Positions 35,372-44,321 of a stretch of DNA of 64,000 bases are shown in pieces. The notes beneath the pieces were generated by a model. That model was not told the origin of the DNA. It did no database searches and worked only from the letters and a program-made list of their open reading frames with translations. Source of the stretch: Verrucomicrobiota bacterium (GTDB taxonomy: Bacteria > Verrucomicrobiota > Lentisphaeria > JABSQK01 > JAJFLO01). The position numbers were made by a program, and so were the translations under genes. Position 1 is the stretch's first letter. Every line of letters starts with the position of its first letter. The stretch lies in NCBI GenBank assembly GCA_021772615.1, contig JAJFLQ010000064.1, positions 1-64,000 on the forward strand. Direction: 5' to 3'.

Positions 35372-36283
35372 TCATTGCCGGCCGGCAGCAATGGCCATAT
35401 GGGCTTGCCGCTGCAGCTCCGGCGACTTGCAGATACACGCGAGATCACAGCCCGCGCCGAGCGATCGGGATACCGCAGTGCCGATGGGGTAATCATTGCT
35501 GATTGCGCCCATCTCAAGGTCATCGGTGATGATCGTGCCGTTGAAGGCAAGGTCGCACCGCAATAGGTCCGATACAATGGCCGACGAGAAAACGGCCGGC
35601 TCACCGTCGCCAAATGCCGGGTAGCGGCAATGCCCCACCATGATGCAGGCAACATCGGCGGCAACGGCAGCAACGAACGGCGCCAGCTGTTCGTCGATGG
35701 CATCGCGCGACGCAGCGATCGTTGCCGTGCCGTCATGGGTGTCAATCGCGGCGGACCCGATTCCTGGAAAATGCTTGGCGCAACATGCCAACCCGCCGTC
35801 GCGCATGCCGGCGATGTAGGCGCACCCCATGTCGCGCACCAGCCTCGTGTCGTTGCCGAAGCAGCGGTCCTTGAGACACATGTGTGTGGTGTCACTCGCG
35901 ATATCGAGTACCGGAGCCAGGTTCAGGGTAATCCCCCACGAAGTCAGTGCCGCTGCTGCCGCGCGGGCGAGCCGGTAGACCTTCTCCGGATCCTGCGTCT
36001 GCCCCAGCAGTGCCGCGGAAGGAAGCTCAGGCCTGAATCCGGGAAACCGCACGATGCGTCCACCCTCGTGATCGATCGCAATGATTGCGTCCTTGCCGAT
36101 CACGCCGTGGACGTCGGCGACCAACTGTTCGAGTTGCTCGCGATCATGGTAATTTCGCTGGAATAGAACAATGCCGGCCGGCATGATGTCCGTAAGGAGC
36201 GCGACATCGTCTGCTTCGAGAACCGTGCCGGAAATCCCGATCAATAACGGCGCCGGAGTATCCGTGTCGAGTCGTGGGTTCAT
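35372..36283 (-). CDS. nagZ: Beta-N-acetylhexosaminidase NagZ (GH3)
   Basis: 303 residues. The start at ATG 36283 is fixed by GGAGG seven bases upstream and a 4-bp overlap (ATGA) with the symporter stop. The GH3 barrel shows IMPAGIVLF, AIDHEGGRIVRFPG, the KHFPG motif (170-174), the Asp181-x-His183 acid/base dyad (IDTHDG) and the nucleophile region TDDLEMGAI (Asp254/255). The usual KHFPGHGDT reads KHFPGIGSA, a change outside the catalytic dyad. NagZ removes N-acetylglucosamine from muropeptides in the cytoplasm during peptidoglycan recycling, so the adjacent symporter and peptide permeases may import cell-wall fragments (inference). Confidence 0.93.
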   Translation of the reverse strand: MNPRLDTDTPAPLLIGISGTVLEADDVALLTDIMPAGIVLFQRNYHDREQLEQLVADVHGVIGKDAIIAIDHEGGRIVRFPGFRPELPSAALLGQTQDPEKVYRLARAAAAALTSWGITLNLAPVLDIASDTTHMCLKDRCFGNDTRLVRDMGCAYIAGMRDGGLACCAKHFPGIGSAAIDTHDGTATIAASRDAIDEQLAPFVAAVAADVACIMVGHCRYPAFGDGEPAVFSSAIVSDLLRCDLAFNGTIITDDLEMGAISNDYPIGTAVSRSLGAGCDLACICKSPELQRQAHMAIAAGRQ

Positions 36284-37851
36284 CGCTGTTCCTCCGTGCC
36301 CGTCCTGCTCTGTGATGGCTGTTCTTCGGCAAACATTGCGCTGAAAACCAGCGTCCACGTCGTGCCGACAACAATAGCCCACGGCCACGCGATTGCGTCA
36401 ACGCCCAACGGCGACAACAATGCAGTACGCAAGCCGCCGAGTACGCCGACCGATTCCGCGGTGAGAAAGACCACCACCGCGAGGCTCGACAGCATCGCGA
36501 TCAGATTTGTCCGGTCGCAGCCGCGCGACCGGGTCGTGACCGCCAGCAGAAAAATACCGAGCAATGCACCGTATGTATACCCTGTGATGCGGAATCCCAG
36601 CCAAAGAATCGACTCCGTGTGCGCGAAAACAATGCCGATGACTGTGAGCAGCACACCGAAAAGAAGCACCATAATACGTGAGATGCGTACAGAGTCCGCC
36701 GCTCTGGACAGGCGTCGGGAATAGCGTTGTATGATATCGACGTATCCTGTTGATGCGAGTGCGTTCAGCGCCGAATCCAGCGACGACATGGCGGCGGCAA
36801 GCAAGCCCGCTATAAGCAGGCCGCGCAGCCCTTGCGGCAACGCCGTGCGAATGAAATAGGGGAAGATCTTATCCGTTTGTTTCAGCGCTTCCATCTCTGT
36901 CACGACCGGATCAGGAAAGACGTTGTAGTACACGAACAACGCCGCGCCGACGGATAAGAAGAGTACTGTGATCGGGACATTCATAACAGCCGTCAAGATG
37001 AGCGCCTTCCGGCTTTGGTTCACGTTCTCGCAGGTCAACATGCGCTGCACGAGATCCTGATCTGTGCCCATGGCAGCAAGGGTGCTGAGACAGCCGAAAA
37101 CGACGCCGGCGATCAGCGAATCGGGATTGCCGACGTTCAACCAGTAGTCGTTGTGCCCGGGTTCCAGCGAGAAATGGAAGACCTTAAACTTTTCGGCGGC
37201 GGCGGCGATCGCCGTGAAATCCGAGAGACCTCCCGGCAGCGCACCGATGATTGTGGTTAGGGCAATACCGGCTGCTGCGATGAAGAGGGCGAACTGCAGG
37301 ATATCGGTCCATATAACTGCCTTGATGCCGCCGGTGAGGGTGTAGGCTACAGCAACACACGCAATCATTGCCACCGTCGGTTCGAGCGGAAGCCCGAAAA
37401 CCACCGACAGCGCGATTGCGCAACCGGCGAGGCGTACGCCGCTGGCCAACAGGCGCGTGACAATAAAGAACCCGGCGCCGGCATCATGCGTCCGTGGTCC
37501 AAACCTGTTGCCGAGCAGCTGGTACACCGTCGTGACCCGATGCGCATAATACGGCCCCAGCAGCAAGGCGACAACGAACAATCTCCCGAACAAGTCGCCG
37601 ATACCCAGCTGCAAGTAATTGAAATCGCCGCTATAGGCTGCTCCAGGAACACCAATAAAGGTCAATGCCGACAGCGACGTTGCATAAATCGAGATCATGA
37701 CCGCCCACCACGGCATGCGGCGGCCGCCCAGGAAATAATCGTCCGTTGATGTCTCTTCGCGAGACGCTCGCAGGCCGATTACAAGAAGGAGAGCGGCATA
37801 CGCGCAAAGGACAATCCAATCGGCGGCGCCAAGGTCATGAGATGACTGCAT
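36280..37851 (-). CDS. Sodium:solute symporter (SSS family)
   Basis: 523 residues with about 13 membrane helices. Family marks are DYFLGGRRMPWWAVMISIYATSLSALTFIG, GIKAVIWTDILQF, GTDQDLVQRMLTCENVNQSRKALI and AAAMSSLDSALNALA near residue 370. The substrate cannot be read from sequence; relatives carry sugars, sialic acid, proline or pantothenate. Translational coupling to nagZ suggests a cell-wall sugar or amino sugar. It heads a five-gene minus-strand unit (symporter, NagZ, HEPN-like, YejB-like, YejE-like) and is divergent from the FHA gene, with a 94-bp shared promoter region. Confidence 0.93.
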   Translation of the reverse strand: MQSSHDLGAADWIVLCAYAALLLVIGLRASREETSTDDYFLGGRRMPWWAVMISIYATSLSALTFIGVPGAAYSGDFNYLQLGIGDLFGRLFVVALLLGPYYAHRVTTVYQLLGNRFGPRTHDAGAGFFIVTRLLASGVRLAGCAIALSVVFGLPLEPTVAMIACVAVAYTLTGGIKAVIWTDILQFALFIAAAGIALTTIIGALPGGLSDFTAIAAAAEKFKVFHFSLEPGHNDYWLNVGNPDSLIAGVVFGCLSTLAAMGTDQDLVQRMLTCENVNQSRKALILTAVMNVPITVLFLSVGAALFVYYNVFPDPVVTEMEALKQTDKIFPYFIRTALPQGLRGLLIAGLLAAAMSSLDSALNALASTGYVDIIQRYSRRLSRAADSVRISRIMVLLFGVLLTVIGIVFAHTESILWLGFRITGYTYGALLGIFLLAVTTRSRGCDRTNLIAMLSSLAVVVFLTAESVGVLGGLRTALLSPLGVDAIAWPWAIVVGTTWTLVFSAMFAEEQPSQSRTGTEEQR

Positions 37852-37945
37852 ATTTGTAATTCGCAGGCTGAGACACTATGGTATTGAGGTTTTTTATTTA
37901 GTCGCTGGATATATAGCTTTCTGACCCGCATGATTATCCCGGATT

Positions 37946-38389
37946 ATGCCCGAAGAGGACCTCGACAAGACAGTAACGCGTCCTAAGACCATTTCCAGGT
38001 CGCCGCTGCGCGATAAAATAAGTATGTCGACTGTACACCTGACTAGAAAGTCGTTGTCCGTCGAGATATCTATTGAGCGTAAGGCATTCCTTGAAATCCT
38101 GGGTCTTGAAGGCGGACCGGCCGGTTTCGCGTTGAATAAGAATGAGATCACCCTCGGACGCAAATCCGACTGTGATGTTCAACTTAATCTCGACGGGATC
38201 TCGCGCGTGCACGCCAGAATTTTCTTCCGCGACGAAGATTATTATGTCGAAGATCTCGGGAGTACGAATGGAACGTATGTGAACGGCATCAAGGTCATCC
38301 GCTGCGTACTTCGCAACAACGACCGTATCGAGATCGGCAGCGCCAAGATCATCTTCGTCGAGGAGCGTATGCGCCGAAAGAGCAATTGA
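37946..38389 (+). CDS. FHA-domain phosphothreonine-binding protein
   Basis: 147 residues. The FHA domain (about 62-140) shows FALNKNEITLGRKSDCDVQL, the binding residues SRVHARIFF, then EDLGSTNGTYVNG and an IGSAKIIFV end. The N-terminal 60 residues are polar and could start instead at the ATG at 38024. FHA domains bind phosphothreonine peptides, so a Ser/Thr kinase partner should exist elsewhere in the genome; none is in this window. There is no obvious ribosome-binding site before either ATG. Confidence 0.88.
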   Translation: MPEEDLDKTVTRPKTISRSPLRDKISMSTVHLTRKSLSVEISIERKAFLEILGLEGGPAGFALNKNEITLGRKSDCDVQLNLDGISRVHARIFFRDEDYYVEDLGSTNGTYVNGIKVIRCVLRNNDRIEIGSAKIIFVEERMRRKSN

Positions 38390-38512
38390 CGCGCCATATT
38401 CGCAACGTTGCAATCATCGGGCAATCATCGCCCCGTGAAGGGCTGACCGCCGGCGGGACACCATGAAGCACACAGGCAGGCCTTGAGATTAACCCCTTTA
38501 TTTCAGGCAATC

Positions 38513-39208
38513 ATGTATAAGCTCCACATTGCTCTATGCGCTCTCGTTCTCGCTCACTGGTGCGGCGCGCAGCGCATCGTACTCTCGGAAACCACGTTTG
38601 ATTTCGGCGATATCGAGAACGTGCACACTGTTACCAGGGAGATTACCGTACGCAACGAAGGCGATGCGGATCTGAAACTCGGCAAAATCAAGGCATCCTG
38701 CGGCTGTACTGCCGCTTTGATCGATAGAACCACGATTCCTCCCGGCGAGGAAGCGGCGTTGTCTGTTTCCTTCAATCCCTCCGGTTTTATGGGCCGCCAG
38801 AACAAGAAAGTCTTCATCGCCAGCAACGATCCGACACGCAAAAAAGCTGAGATCGCGTTTACGGTGAACATAAAACCGGTCTGGTTTCTCAAACCGAGCG
38901 AGATTTCATTCAAGCTCAAGGAAGATGCAAGTGGTTACGTGTCGCTCCAGCAGGAGGTAGAGATTCATAACGCGACAACGGAGACAATCACCTTAACCGG
39001 GACGAGCAGTCGACGCAAGGAGATAACCGGGGTATTGCCTGAAGAAAAACAGATAGCTCCGGGTAACTTCGTCACGGCTGTTGTATCCATTGATCCCTCA
39101 ATGCGTGTGAAAAACTCCACATATGTGATGGTGAAAATCGACGGTAATGTCGGCGACGCATCGGCGTATCTCAAACTCACCGCAAAAGTCAAGGGACCGC
39201 CGCGATAG
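38513..39208 (+). CDS. DUF1573 secreted protein
   Basis: 231 residues from ATG 38513, giving a clear signal peptide (MYKLHIALCALVLAHWCGA); the frame is open from 38483. DUF1573 features are FDFGDIENVHTVTREITVRNEGDADLKL and the cysteine motif KASCGCTAA, with a second immunoglobulin-like segment in the C-terminal half (KPVWFLKPSEISF onwards). The role of these periplasmic or surface Ig-like proteins is not established. It is followed after 7 bp by the FKBP gene, so folding or export partnership is possible. Confidence 0.88.
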   Translation: MYKLHIALCALVLAHWCGAQRIVLSETTFDFGDIENVHTVTREITVRNEGDADLKLGKIKASCGCTAALIDRTTIPPGEEAALSVSFNPSGFMGRQNKKVFIASNDPTRKKAEIAFTVNIKPVWFLKPSEISFKLKEDASGYVSLQQEVEIHNATTETITLTGTSSRRKEITGVLPEEKQIAPGNFVTAVVSIDPSMRVKNSTYVMVKIDGNVGDASAYLKLTAKVKGPPR

Positions 39209-39215
39209 GGTCATA

Positions 39216-39647
39216 ATGGGATTATTGAACGCCATCAAGTGCCTTTTTCCCGGCACGCCGGCGACGGCACGTGCCGGAGCCACTTTTCTCGAACAGAATC
39301 GTGCGCTGGACGATATTCGCGAAACGGCAAGCGGTCTGCAGTACCGGGTGTTGACGCCTGGAACAGGGGCGCGTCCGCACGCGTCCGACAGCGTCAAGGT
39401 CCACTACGAAGGGCGGCTCATTGACGGCACGATTTTCGATAGCTCCTATGTCCGCAAGGAGCCGCTTACATTTCCCTTGTCCGGTGTAATTGCAGGTTGG
39501 ACGGAGGGGCTCCAATTGATGGGGCAGGGCGCAATTTACGAGTTGTTTATTCCTTACAATCTCGCCTACGGCAAGAAGGGATCGCCCCCGCGCATCCCTC
39601 CGTTCAGTGCCCTGATTTTTAAAGTTGAGCTTCTTGATATCAGCTGA
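39216..39647 (+). CDS. FKBP-type peptidyl-prolyl isomerase
   Basis: 143 residues from ATG 39216, which follows an AGGG ribosome-binding site and lies 7 bp after the DUF1573 stop. The FKBP core has SGLQYRVLTPGTGARPHASD, VKVHYEGRLIDGTIFDSSY, FPLSGVIAGWTEGLQLM, YELFIPYNLAYG and IPPFSALIFKVELL, of the Mip/FkpA type with a short N-terminal extension. The start MGLLNAIKCLFPG is only weakly hydrophobic, so export is uncertain. It likely assists folding of exported proteins such as its operon neighbour. Confidence 0.93.
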   Translation: MGLLNAIKCLFPGTPATARAGATFLEQNRALDDIRETASGLQYRVLTPGTGARPHASDSVKVHYEGRLIDGTIFDSSYVRKEPLTFPLSGVIAGWTEGLQLMGQGAIYELFIPYNLAYGKKGSPPRIPPFSALIFKVELLDIS

Positions 39648-39666
39648 TTGGAATGGCCAACCAACG

Positions 39667-39693
39667 GCCGGGTGGCGTGTTCCGGCACCCGGC
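39667..39693 (+). repeat. Stem-loop after the FKBP gene
   Basis: GCCGGGTG (39667-39674) pairs perfectly with CACCCGGC (39686-39693) across an 11-base loop, 20 bases after the FKBP stop. There is no T-tract, so it is a candidate RNA-stabilising or weak terminating hairpin rather than a classical terminator. Confidence 0.4.
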
Positions 39694-39828
39694 GACCACT
39701 CAACCTGGGCACTAAGGCTAATAGCGCACGCGAGCCGTTTCTTGCGTGGCGCCGTCTCCGCGTTAATTCTGGCGGATCGACTTTCACGATCGCGGCCGCC
39801 ATTCACAATCGGGAATTCCTGAGTTTGG

Positions 39829-41775
39829 ATGACGTCAATGGCAGACATGAACAGTTCATATCGGGCGAGATTGAAACGCTTGCTGCGCACGGCACTGGCG
39901 CTGTGTTTCTGTACTTTCAGCGGTAACGCCGAGAACGCATCATCGGACAGGCAGATTTACAGAGTTCAGGCCGGCGAGAACGCAGACGATCTGGCGCGAC
40001 GATTTTTCGGTGACAGCGCGTGTCTGAATGAGCTGCTGAACTACAACAGTTTATCAGACAAATCATCGATTCATGAAGGGGCGATGCTGATAGTTCCCGG
40101 CAAGGAGCGCCAGAATGCATTGACAATCATTGCGGAGGCCGCCGAAGCCATGGAACACGCCACTGCAGCGATGGCGGAGCACTATGCAGCGGCGGAGGTG
40201 ACACGTGCCATTGCGTTATTGGATGGCGCTGCAGAACAACGGGGATTGGCGGCCTACGACAAGGCGGCAGCGCTGGCAAGCCTGGCCCTGGTGCGCGCAA
40301 ATGAGGCGCGCTCGATCGCCGACAGGCTTGCTCCCGAGCAGCAGGAAGGCGTAGTGTCTTCGGCATTCGGCATTGTTGAATTGTCCCATGACGCGGGCGA
40401 AAGCTGGATTGCCGCCAAACAGGCCGATCCGTTGCCGGTAGGTTCGCAGCTGCGGACAAAGGCAGCTTCGCGTGCTGAAGTCACTCTGCGTGACGGCAGC
40501 ATTATTCAGGTGCGCGACATGTCGATATTCTCGATCGATTCGTTCAGCTTCGATCCGCGCAACGGAAAGCGACAGTCTGCGTTGCAGGTGCTGATGGGGA
40601 CAATACTTGGAAACATCGAACGGAAAGAGAACGAGGCGTCGACGTTCAATGTGAAATCTGGTGATGCGACGCTTGGGATTCGCGGCACCGAATTTCGCAT
40701 CGGTGCCGACCAGGAAGCAACCGCGCGCCTGTCTGTGCTGCACGGCGATGTCGTCATGTCCGCGAACGACAGCAATCTGCCGCTTGCCCGTGACTTCGGT
40801 ACGTTCGTAGTGAAAGATGAGCAACCCAAGCCGCCGATTCCGCTGCTGCCGCCGCCTGTGGTGACGGCACCGATGGAGACGGCGTTCGAAACCGCCGAGC
40901 AGACGATTGCGTTTGAATGGCAGCCACGCTATTTGCCGATAGGCAGGTGGCGCCGTTTGCTAGGGGTCGCCGGCAAGCCGAGCGCGTCGTATCGGCTCGA
41001 AATTGCGACCGACGAGGTATTCAACAGAATTGTTGCGGATGTTGTCACCGGTGCTGTATTCCATCGTGCCGGCCCGTTTTCCCCCGGCGAGTATTACTGG
41101 CGGCTGTCCAGCATCGACGGCAATGGGCTCGAGGGACCGTCAACGCCACCTTCGACGATACGAATCACCCGTCAGCAGGCAGTGATGATCGCAGCCACAC
41201 CGGAACCGGTGGTTCGCGGCGCCGTGTGGATCATTGGTCCCCAACATTATCTCACAGTTGCGGCGAACGAAGACAACACAAGCGTAACGGCGTTCGAATA
41301 CAGTGTCGATGGCAGAGGATACTTCCCAACAGACGGCCGGATATTTCTCCGCGACGACGGCACCGCGTTACTGCGTGTTCGCGGCATCGCAGCCGACGGC
41401 ATTCCCGGTTTCGCAGCGGAGCAGCTCGTCACGCAGGATTCCGCACCACCGAACATCTCGATCGCGGCCTCGCCACTAACTGCAGATGCAATACCCGGGA
41501 AACGTTATGCGATCACGATCGATGCAGCGGATGAGGCGGGCCTTGACACGATCGAATATCGCATTGGCGACGGCGCATGGCGCGTGTATCGCGGCCGCCT
41601 CGTTATCAGTGTACGACGTGAGGCCGGAAGTATTCATGTCTCTGGAAAGGATACGTTCGGACAGGCAATTACGGAACACGCAACATCGGACAACCGCGCA
41701 ATTACGATCACATGTCGCGCGCGTGACGTGGTCGGCAACATCGCGACGAAAGTGTTGCCGCTGTATGCTCAATGA
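39829..41775 (+). CDS. Secreted LysM-FecR domain protein with Ig-like C-terminus
   Basis: 648 residues. A signal peptide (LLRTALALCFCTFSGNA) is followed by a LysM domain (about 42-92; IYRVQAGENADDLARRFFGD), an alanine-rich helical hairpin (95-175), a FecR domain (about 185-315; VLMGTILGNIERK, FNVKSGDATLGIRGTEFRI) and a proline-rich linker (PPIPLLPPPV). Two or three fibronectin/Ig-like modules then run to the end. LysM binds peptidoglycan and FecR domains of this kind often sit in envelope surface proteins of PVC and delta-type bacteria. The function is structural or sensory but unknown. It probably starts at the second or third ATG. Confidence 0.88.
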   Translation: MTSMADMNSSYRARLKRLLRTALALCFCTFSGNAENASSDRQIYRVQAGENADDLARRFFGDSACLNELLNYNSLSDKSSIHEGAMLIVPGKERQNALTIIAEAAEAMEHATAAMAEHYAAAEVTRAIALLDGAAEQRGLAAYDKAAALASLALVRANEARSIADRLAPEQQEGVVSSAFGIVELSHDAGESWIAAKQADPLPVGSQLRTKAASRAEVTLRDGSIIQVRDMSIFSIDSFSFDPRNGKRQSALQVLMGTILGNIERKENEASTFNVKSGDATLGIRGTEFRIGADQEATARLSVLHGDVVMSANDSNLPLARDFGTFVVKDEQPKPPIPLLPPPVVTAPMETAFETAEQTIAFEWQPRYLPIGRWRRLLGVAGKPSASYRLEIATDEVFNRIVADVVTGAVFHRAGPFSPGEYYWRLSSIDGNGLEGPSTPPSTIRITRQQAVMIAATPEPVVRGAVWIIGPQHYLTVAANEDNTSVTAFEYSVDGRGYFPTDGRIFLRDDGTALLRVRGIAADGIPGFAAEQLVTQDSAPPNISIAASPLTADAIPGKRYAITIDAADEAGLDTIEYRIGDGAWRVYRGRLVISVRREAGSIHVSGKDTFGQAITEHATSDNRAITITCRARDVVGNIATKVLPLYAQ

Positions 41776-41793
41776 CAGGTTCGCACACGGCAT

Positions 41794-43320
41794 TCAACGT
41801 TGCGCCTCATCGTCGAGCTTCCAGCCGTGGGCACGCAAGAAGCGCAGCATCGATGCGTTATCTGCAGACAATGGCGGCAGATAAGCGCCGACGAACTCGC
41901 GTGTCCACCATGTCTGCCGGCCGTTGTCTACCGGTGAGAATCGATACCTGTAAAGGTCGGCCTTGATAAATGTCGGGCGCGTCCCGGCGAACGGCGTCGA
42001 GGCCAGCAGATCCGACACAGCCCGATCGTCGTGCAACAAGAGATAAACCAGCCGCAACAGCCACGGATGCCGCTGGTACGTCGACATCGCAGCGAACCAG
42101 ATATGCCAGTCGAGGCGATAGTGATACGGTGAGACGATCGGTGGTCGGCGCGCCACATCCCCAGGCTTGCATTTGAATTGATATTCTTCCCACACCGTAG
42201 CGGCGGTGATCACAGGGTCGGTTGTTCCTTTGAGTACGATCTCATGTCGAATTTTTCCGATATGTCCGAATGCACCGTATGTGTTTACCAGATGCAGCTT
42301 GTCGAACGACGTATTCATCTTCTGCTCCTTCGACATGAGATTGCGTACAGGGTCTATGCTGAGATAGGCCACCCCCAGCGTCAGCGCTACGGCGACAAGA
42401 ACCTGGGCTCGGGACCGGGACGCAACACCTCTCACCGCTGCTGTTCGTTCCCGGAATCGTTGCGTAAACATGCATCCCAGTATGCGGTCGTCGAAGCAGG
42501 CAATGCAGATGGCAATCGTGAGCCAGTTGAGCCACGACAGATTACCGCTGATTATCAGCAGCATCTGAAACGTGACCAGGAGAACACCGGCGCATGCTCG
42601 CACGACGCGCGGACCAAACAGCATCCACGGCACTACCAGTTCGATGACATGGTTCCACAGTACGCCGAGGTAGTGGACCACCGCCGGCATGTGGTGAAGG
42701 TGCCAACTGAACGGGTTCGGGATCGGCTGCGTTTCGTAGTGAAACAGCATGCAGGTGAAGTCACGCCAACACGGATCGCCGCGTAGCTTTATCAGGCCCG
42801 CACCAAACATCAGGCGAAACAGAAGCCAGCGTAGCATGAAGAACACGACGCCAGGCGGCGGCGATTTTTCAGGTAGCCACGAGACTCTGACGGGTGGTGC
42901 GAGAAAAATGGCGAGGAATCCGGTTTCGAGCAGAAGCATCTCCCAGCCGAATCCGTAGAATTCCTGTCCGATGTGAACGAACGACATGTACAATACCCAT
43001 AGCAGCCCCAGAACCAGGCCATTGCAAAGTCCGACCGCAACCAGCGCGGAAAGAACCACACCCACCGCACACGCTGCAACCATGAAGGCATCGGAATAGT
43101 CAAACACAAAGAACCCGGGGCGTTCAGCGAAAATGGCAAATTCGTCGCCATACGCCAGCCCCAGGAGACGCATGTATCGTTCGACCGGAAGAATTCCGCT
43201 GCTGCCGAATAATGGCAGCAACTGCTTTGACAGCGAAAAAAATGCGATGAAGTAGATGCCGCCAAGCGCACGGAGAAAGACGATGCGTGTCAACCAGTAC
43301 TGGTTTTGCGTCGATGTCAT
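41794..43320 (-). CDS. Lipase-maturation-factor (LMF1)-like membrane protein
   Basis: 508 residues with about eight to nine membrane helices in the first 340. Family motifs are FGSSGILPVERYM, FYGFGWEMLLLETGFLAIFLAP, LRWLLFRLMFGAGLIKLRGDPCWRDFTCM, a HYETQPIPNPFSWHLHHMP segment and KLHLVNTYGAFGHI. LMF1 in animals helps fold secreted lipases in the ER; the role of bacterial homologues is unknown. The gene is alone on its strand and faces the LysM-FecR gene end to end with an 18-bp gap. Confidence 0.9.
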   Translation of the reverse strand: MTSTQNQYWLTRIVFLRALGGIYFIAFFSLSKQLLPLFGSSGILPVERYMRLLGLAYGDEFAIFAERPGFFVFDYSDAFMVAACAVGVVLSALVAVGLCNGLVLGLLWVLYMSFVHIGQEFYGFGWEMLLLETGFLAIFLAPPVRVSWLPEKSPPPGVVFFMLRWLLFRLMFGAGLIKLRGDPCWRDFTCMLFHYETQPIPNPFSWHLHHMPAVVHYLGVLWNHVIELVVPWMLFGPRVVRACAGVLLVTFQMLLIISGNLSWLNWLTIAICIACFDDRILGCMFTQRFRERTAAVRGVASRSRAQVLVAVALTLGVAYLSIDPVRNLMSKEQKMNTSFDKLHLVNTYGAFGHIGKIRHEIVLKGTTDPVITAATVWEEYQFKCKPGDVARRPPIVSPYHYRLDWHIWFAAMSTYQRHPWLLRLVYLLLHDDRAVSDLLASTPFAGTRPTFIKADLYRYRFSPVDNGRQTWWTREFVGAYLPPLSADNASMLRFLRAHGWKLDDEAQR

Positions 43321-43481
43321 TGTTGTTTCAGGTGGCGGCTGCAGGTTTGGGATCGTTCTCGCCGCGATCCCCGAAGTCCGGCAGACAGCCAGGGCGTTGC
43401 GATTGATTAATAGCGGATTCTCCCTACTTTAGCAGTTTGCATGGTTTTGGACTACTCAACTCCACCGATTGGACATTATAC

Positions 43482-44321
43482 ATGATATTTCTGGCGATTG
43501 CACTGCGTTGTGAGGCGGCGGCTTTCCTCCGTCACAGCGATCTCAAGGCCGACCAGCAGTCCTTGAGATTCCCGATTTATCGCGGCGCCGACATAACGGT
43601 TGCCATAACCGGTGTCGGCAAGGTGCGCGCCGCGATGGCGGTGGTGAATATGCTGCGAACCGAGCCGATTGACGTGTTGCGCCGCTCTGTGGTGGCGAAT
43701 ATCGGGCTTTGCGGCGCATCACGCGGGGACTACGGCAGTCGTGGTGATTTGATTGTGATCAATCAAGTCATCGATCACGGCAGCCGCCGCCGCTATTACC
43801 CGGACATGCTCTTGCAACACGACTTGCCTGAAGCGGAAGTGGAAACATTCGACACACCGGTTGTGACACCGGATGCGATCGAAAACGGTGTTGTCGATAT
43901 GGAAGCTGCCGGTTTTTTTGAGGCCGCGTCGAGGTTCGTGAGTCCGGATCGGATACTGATTGTCAAAATGATATCCGACTTTCTTGCCGGCGAACGTGTC
44001 TCTCCGGACTGGGTCGAGCAGGCGTTCGCCGCGAAGACGGAGCCGTTGGCGGTGATGCTGCGGCAGTATCACGATTGCCATCGCAATCAGGCGTCGTCGC
44101 TTCCGGGCCATATTGAGGATGATATCAGAGTGCTGGCGGAGCAGCTGAGGTTGACCGCTACGCAGCGATGCGAGCTGCGCAAACTCGCCGTATATTTCGT
44201 GCTGAACGGGGGCGAGTCAATCGCGGAACTTGGAGAGACACTGGATTTGCACGTCACATCCAAGGTCGCATCCAAGGCCGAGTTCGCCAAACTCATAGCT
44301 GCGATGAGCGCTTTCACATGA
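43482..44321 (+). CDS. Nucleoside phosphorylase/MTAN-superfamily protein
   Basis: 279 residues from ATG 43482; an earlier ATG at 43437 is possible. The fold is recognisable: MIFLAIALRCEAAAFLR, then ITGVGKVRAAMAVVNML, ANIGLCGAS, GDLIVINQVIDHG and the substrate motif VDMEAAGFFEAA, followed by IVKMISDF. An extra C-terminal helical domain of about 85 residues (IEDDIRVLAEQLRLTATQR onwards) looks like a helical linker. The stop overlaps the ATG of the photoproduct-lyase-like gene by 4 bp, so the two products are made together and may cooperate in nucleoside or base metabolism (inference). Confidence 0.85.
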   Translation: MIFLAIALRCEAAAFLRHSDLKADQQSLRFPIYRGADITVAITGVGKVRAAMAVVNMLRTEPIDVLRRSVVANIGLCGASRGDYGSRGDLIVINQVIDHGSRRRYYPDMLLQHDLPEAEVETFDTPVVTPDAIENGVVDMEAAGFFEAASRFVSPDRILIVKMISDFLAGERVSPDWVEQAFAAKTEPLAVMLRQYHDCHRNQASSLPGHIEDDIRVLAEQLRLTATQRCELRKLAVYFVLNGGESIAELGETLDLHVTSKVASKAEFAKLIAAMSAFT

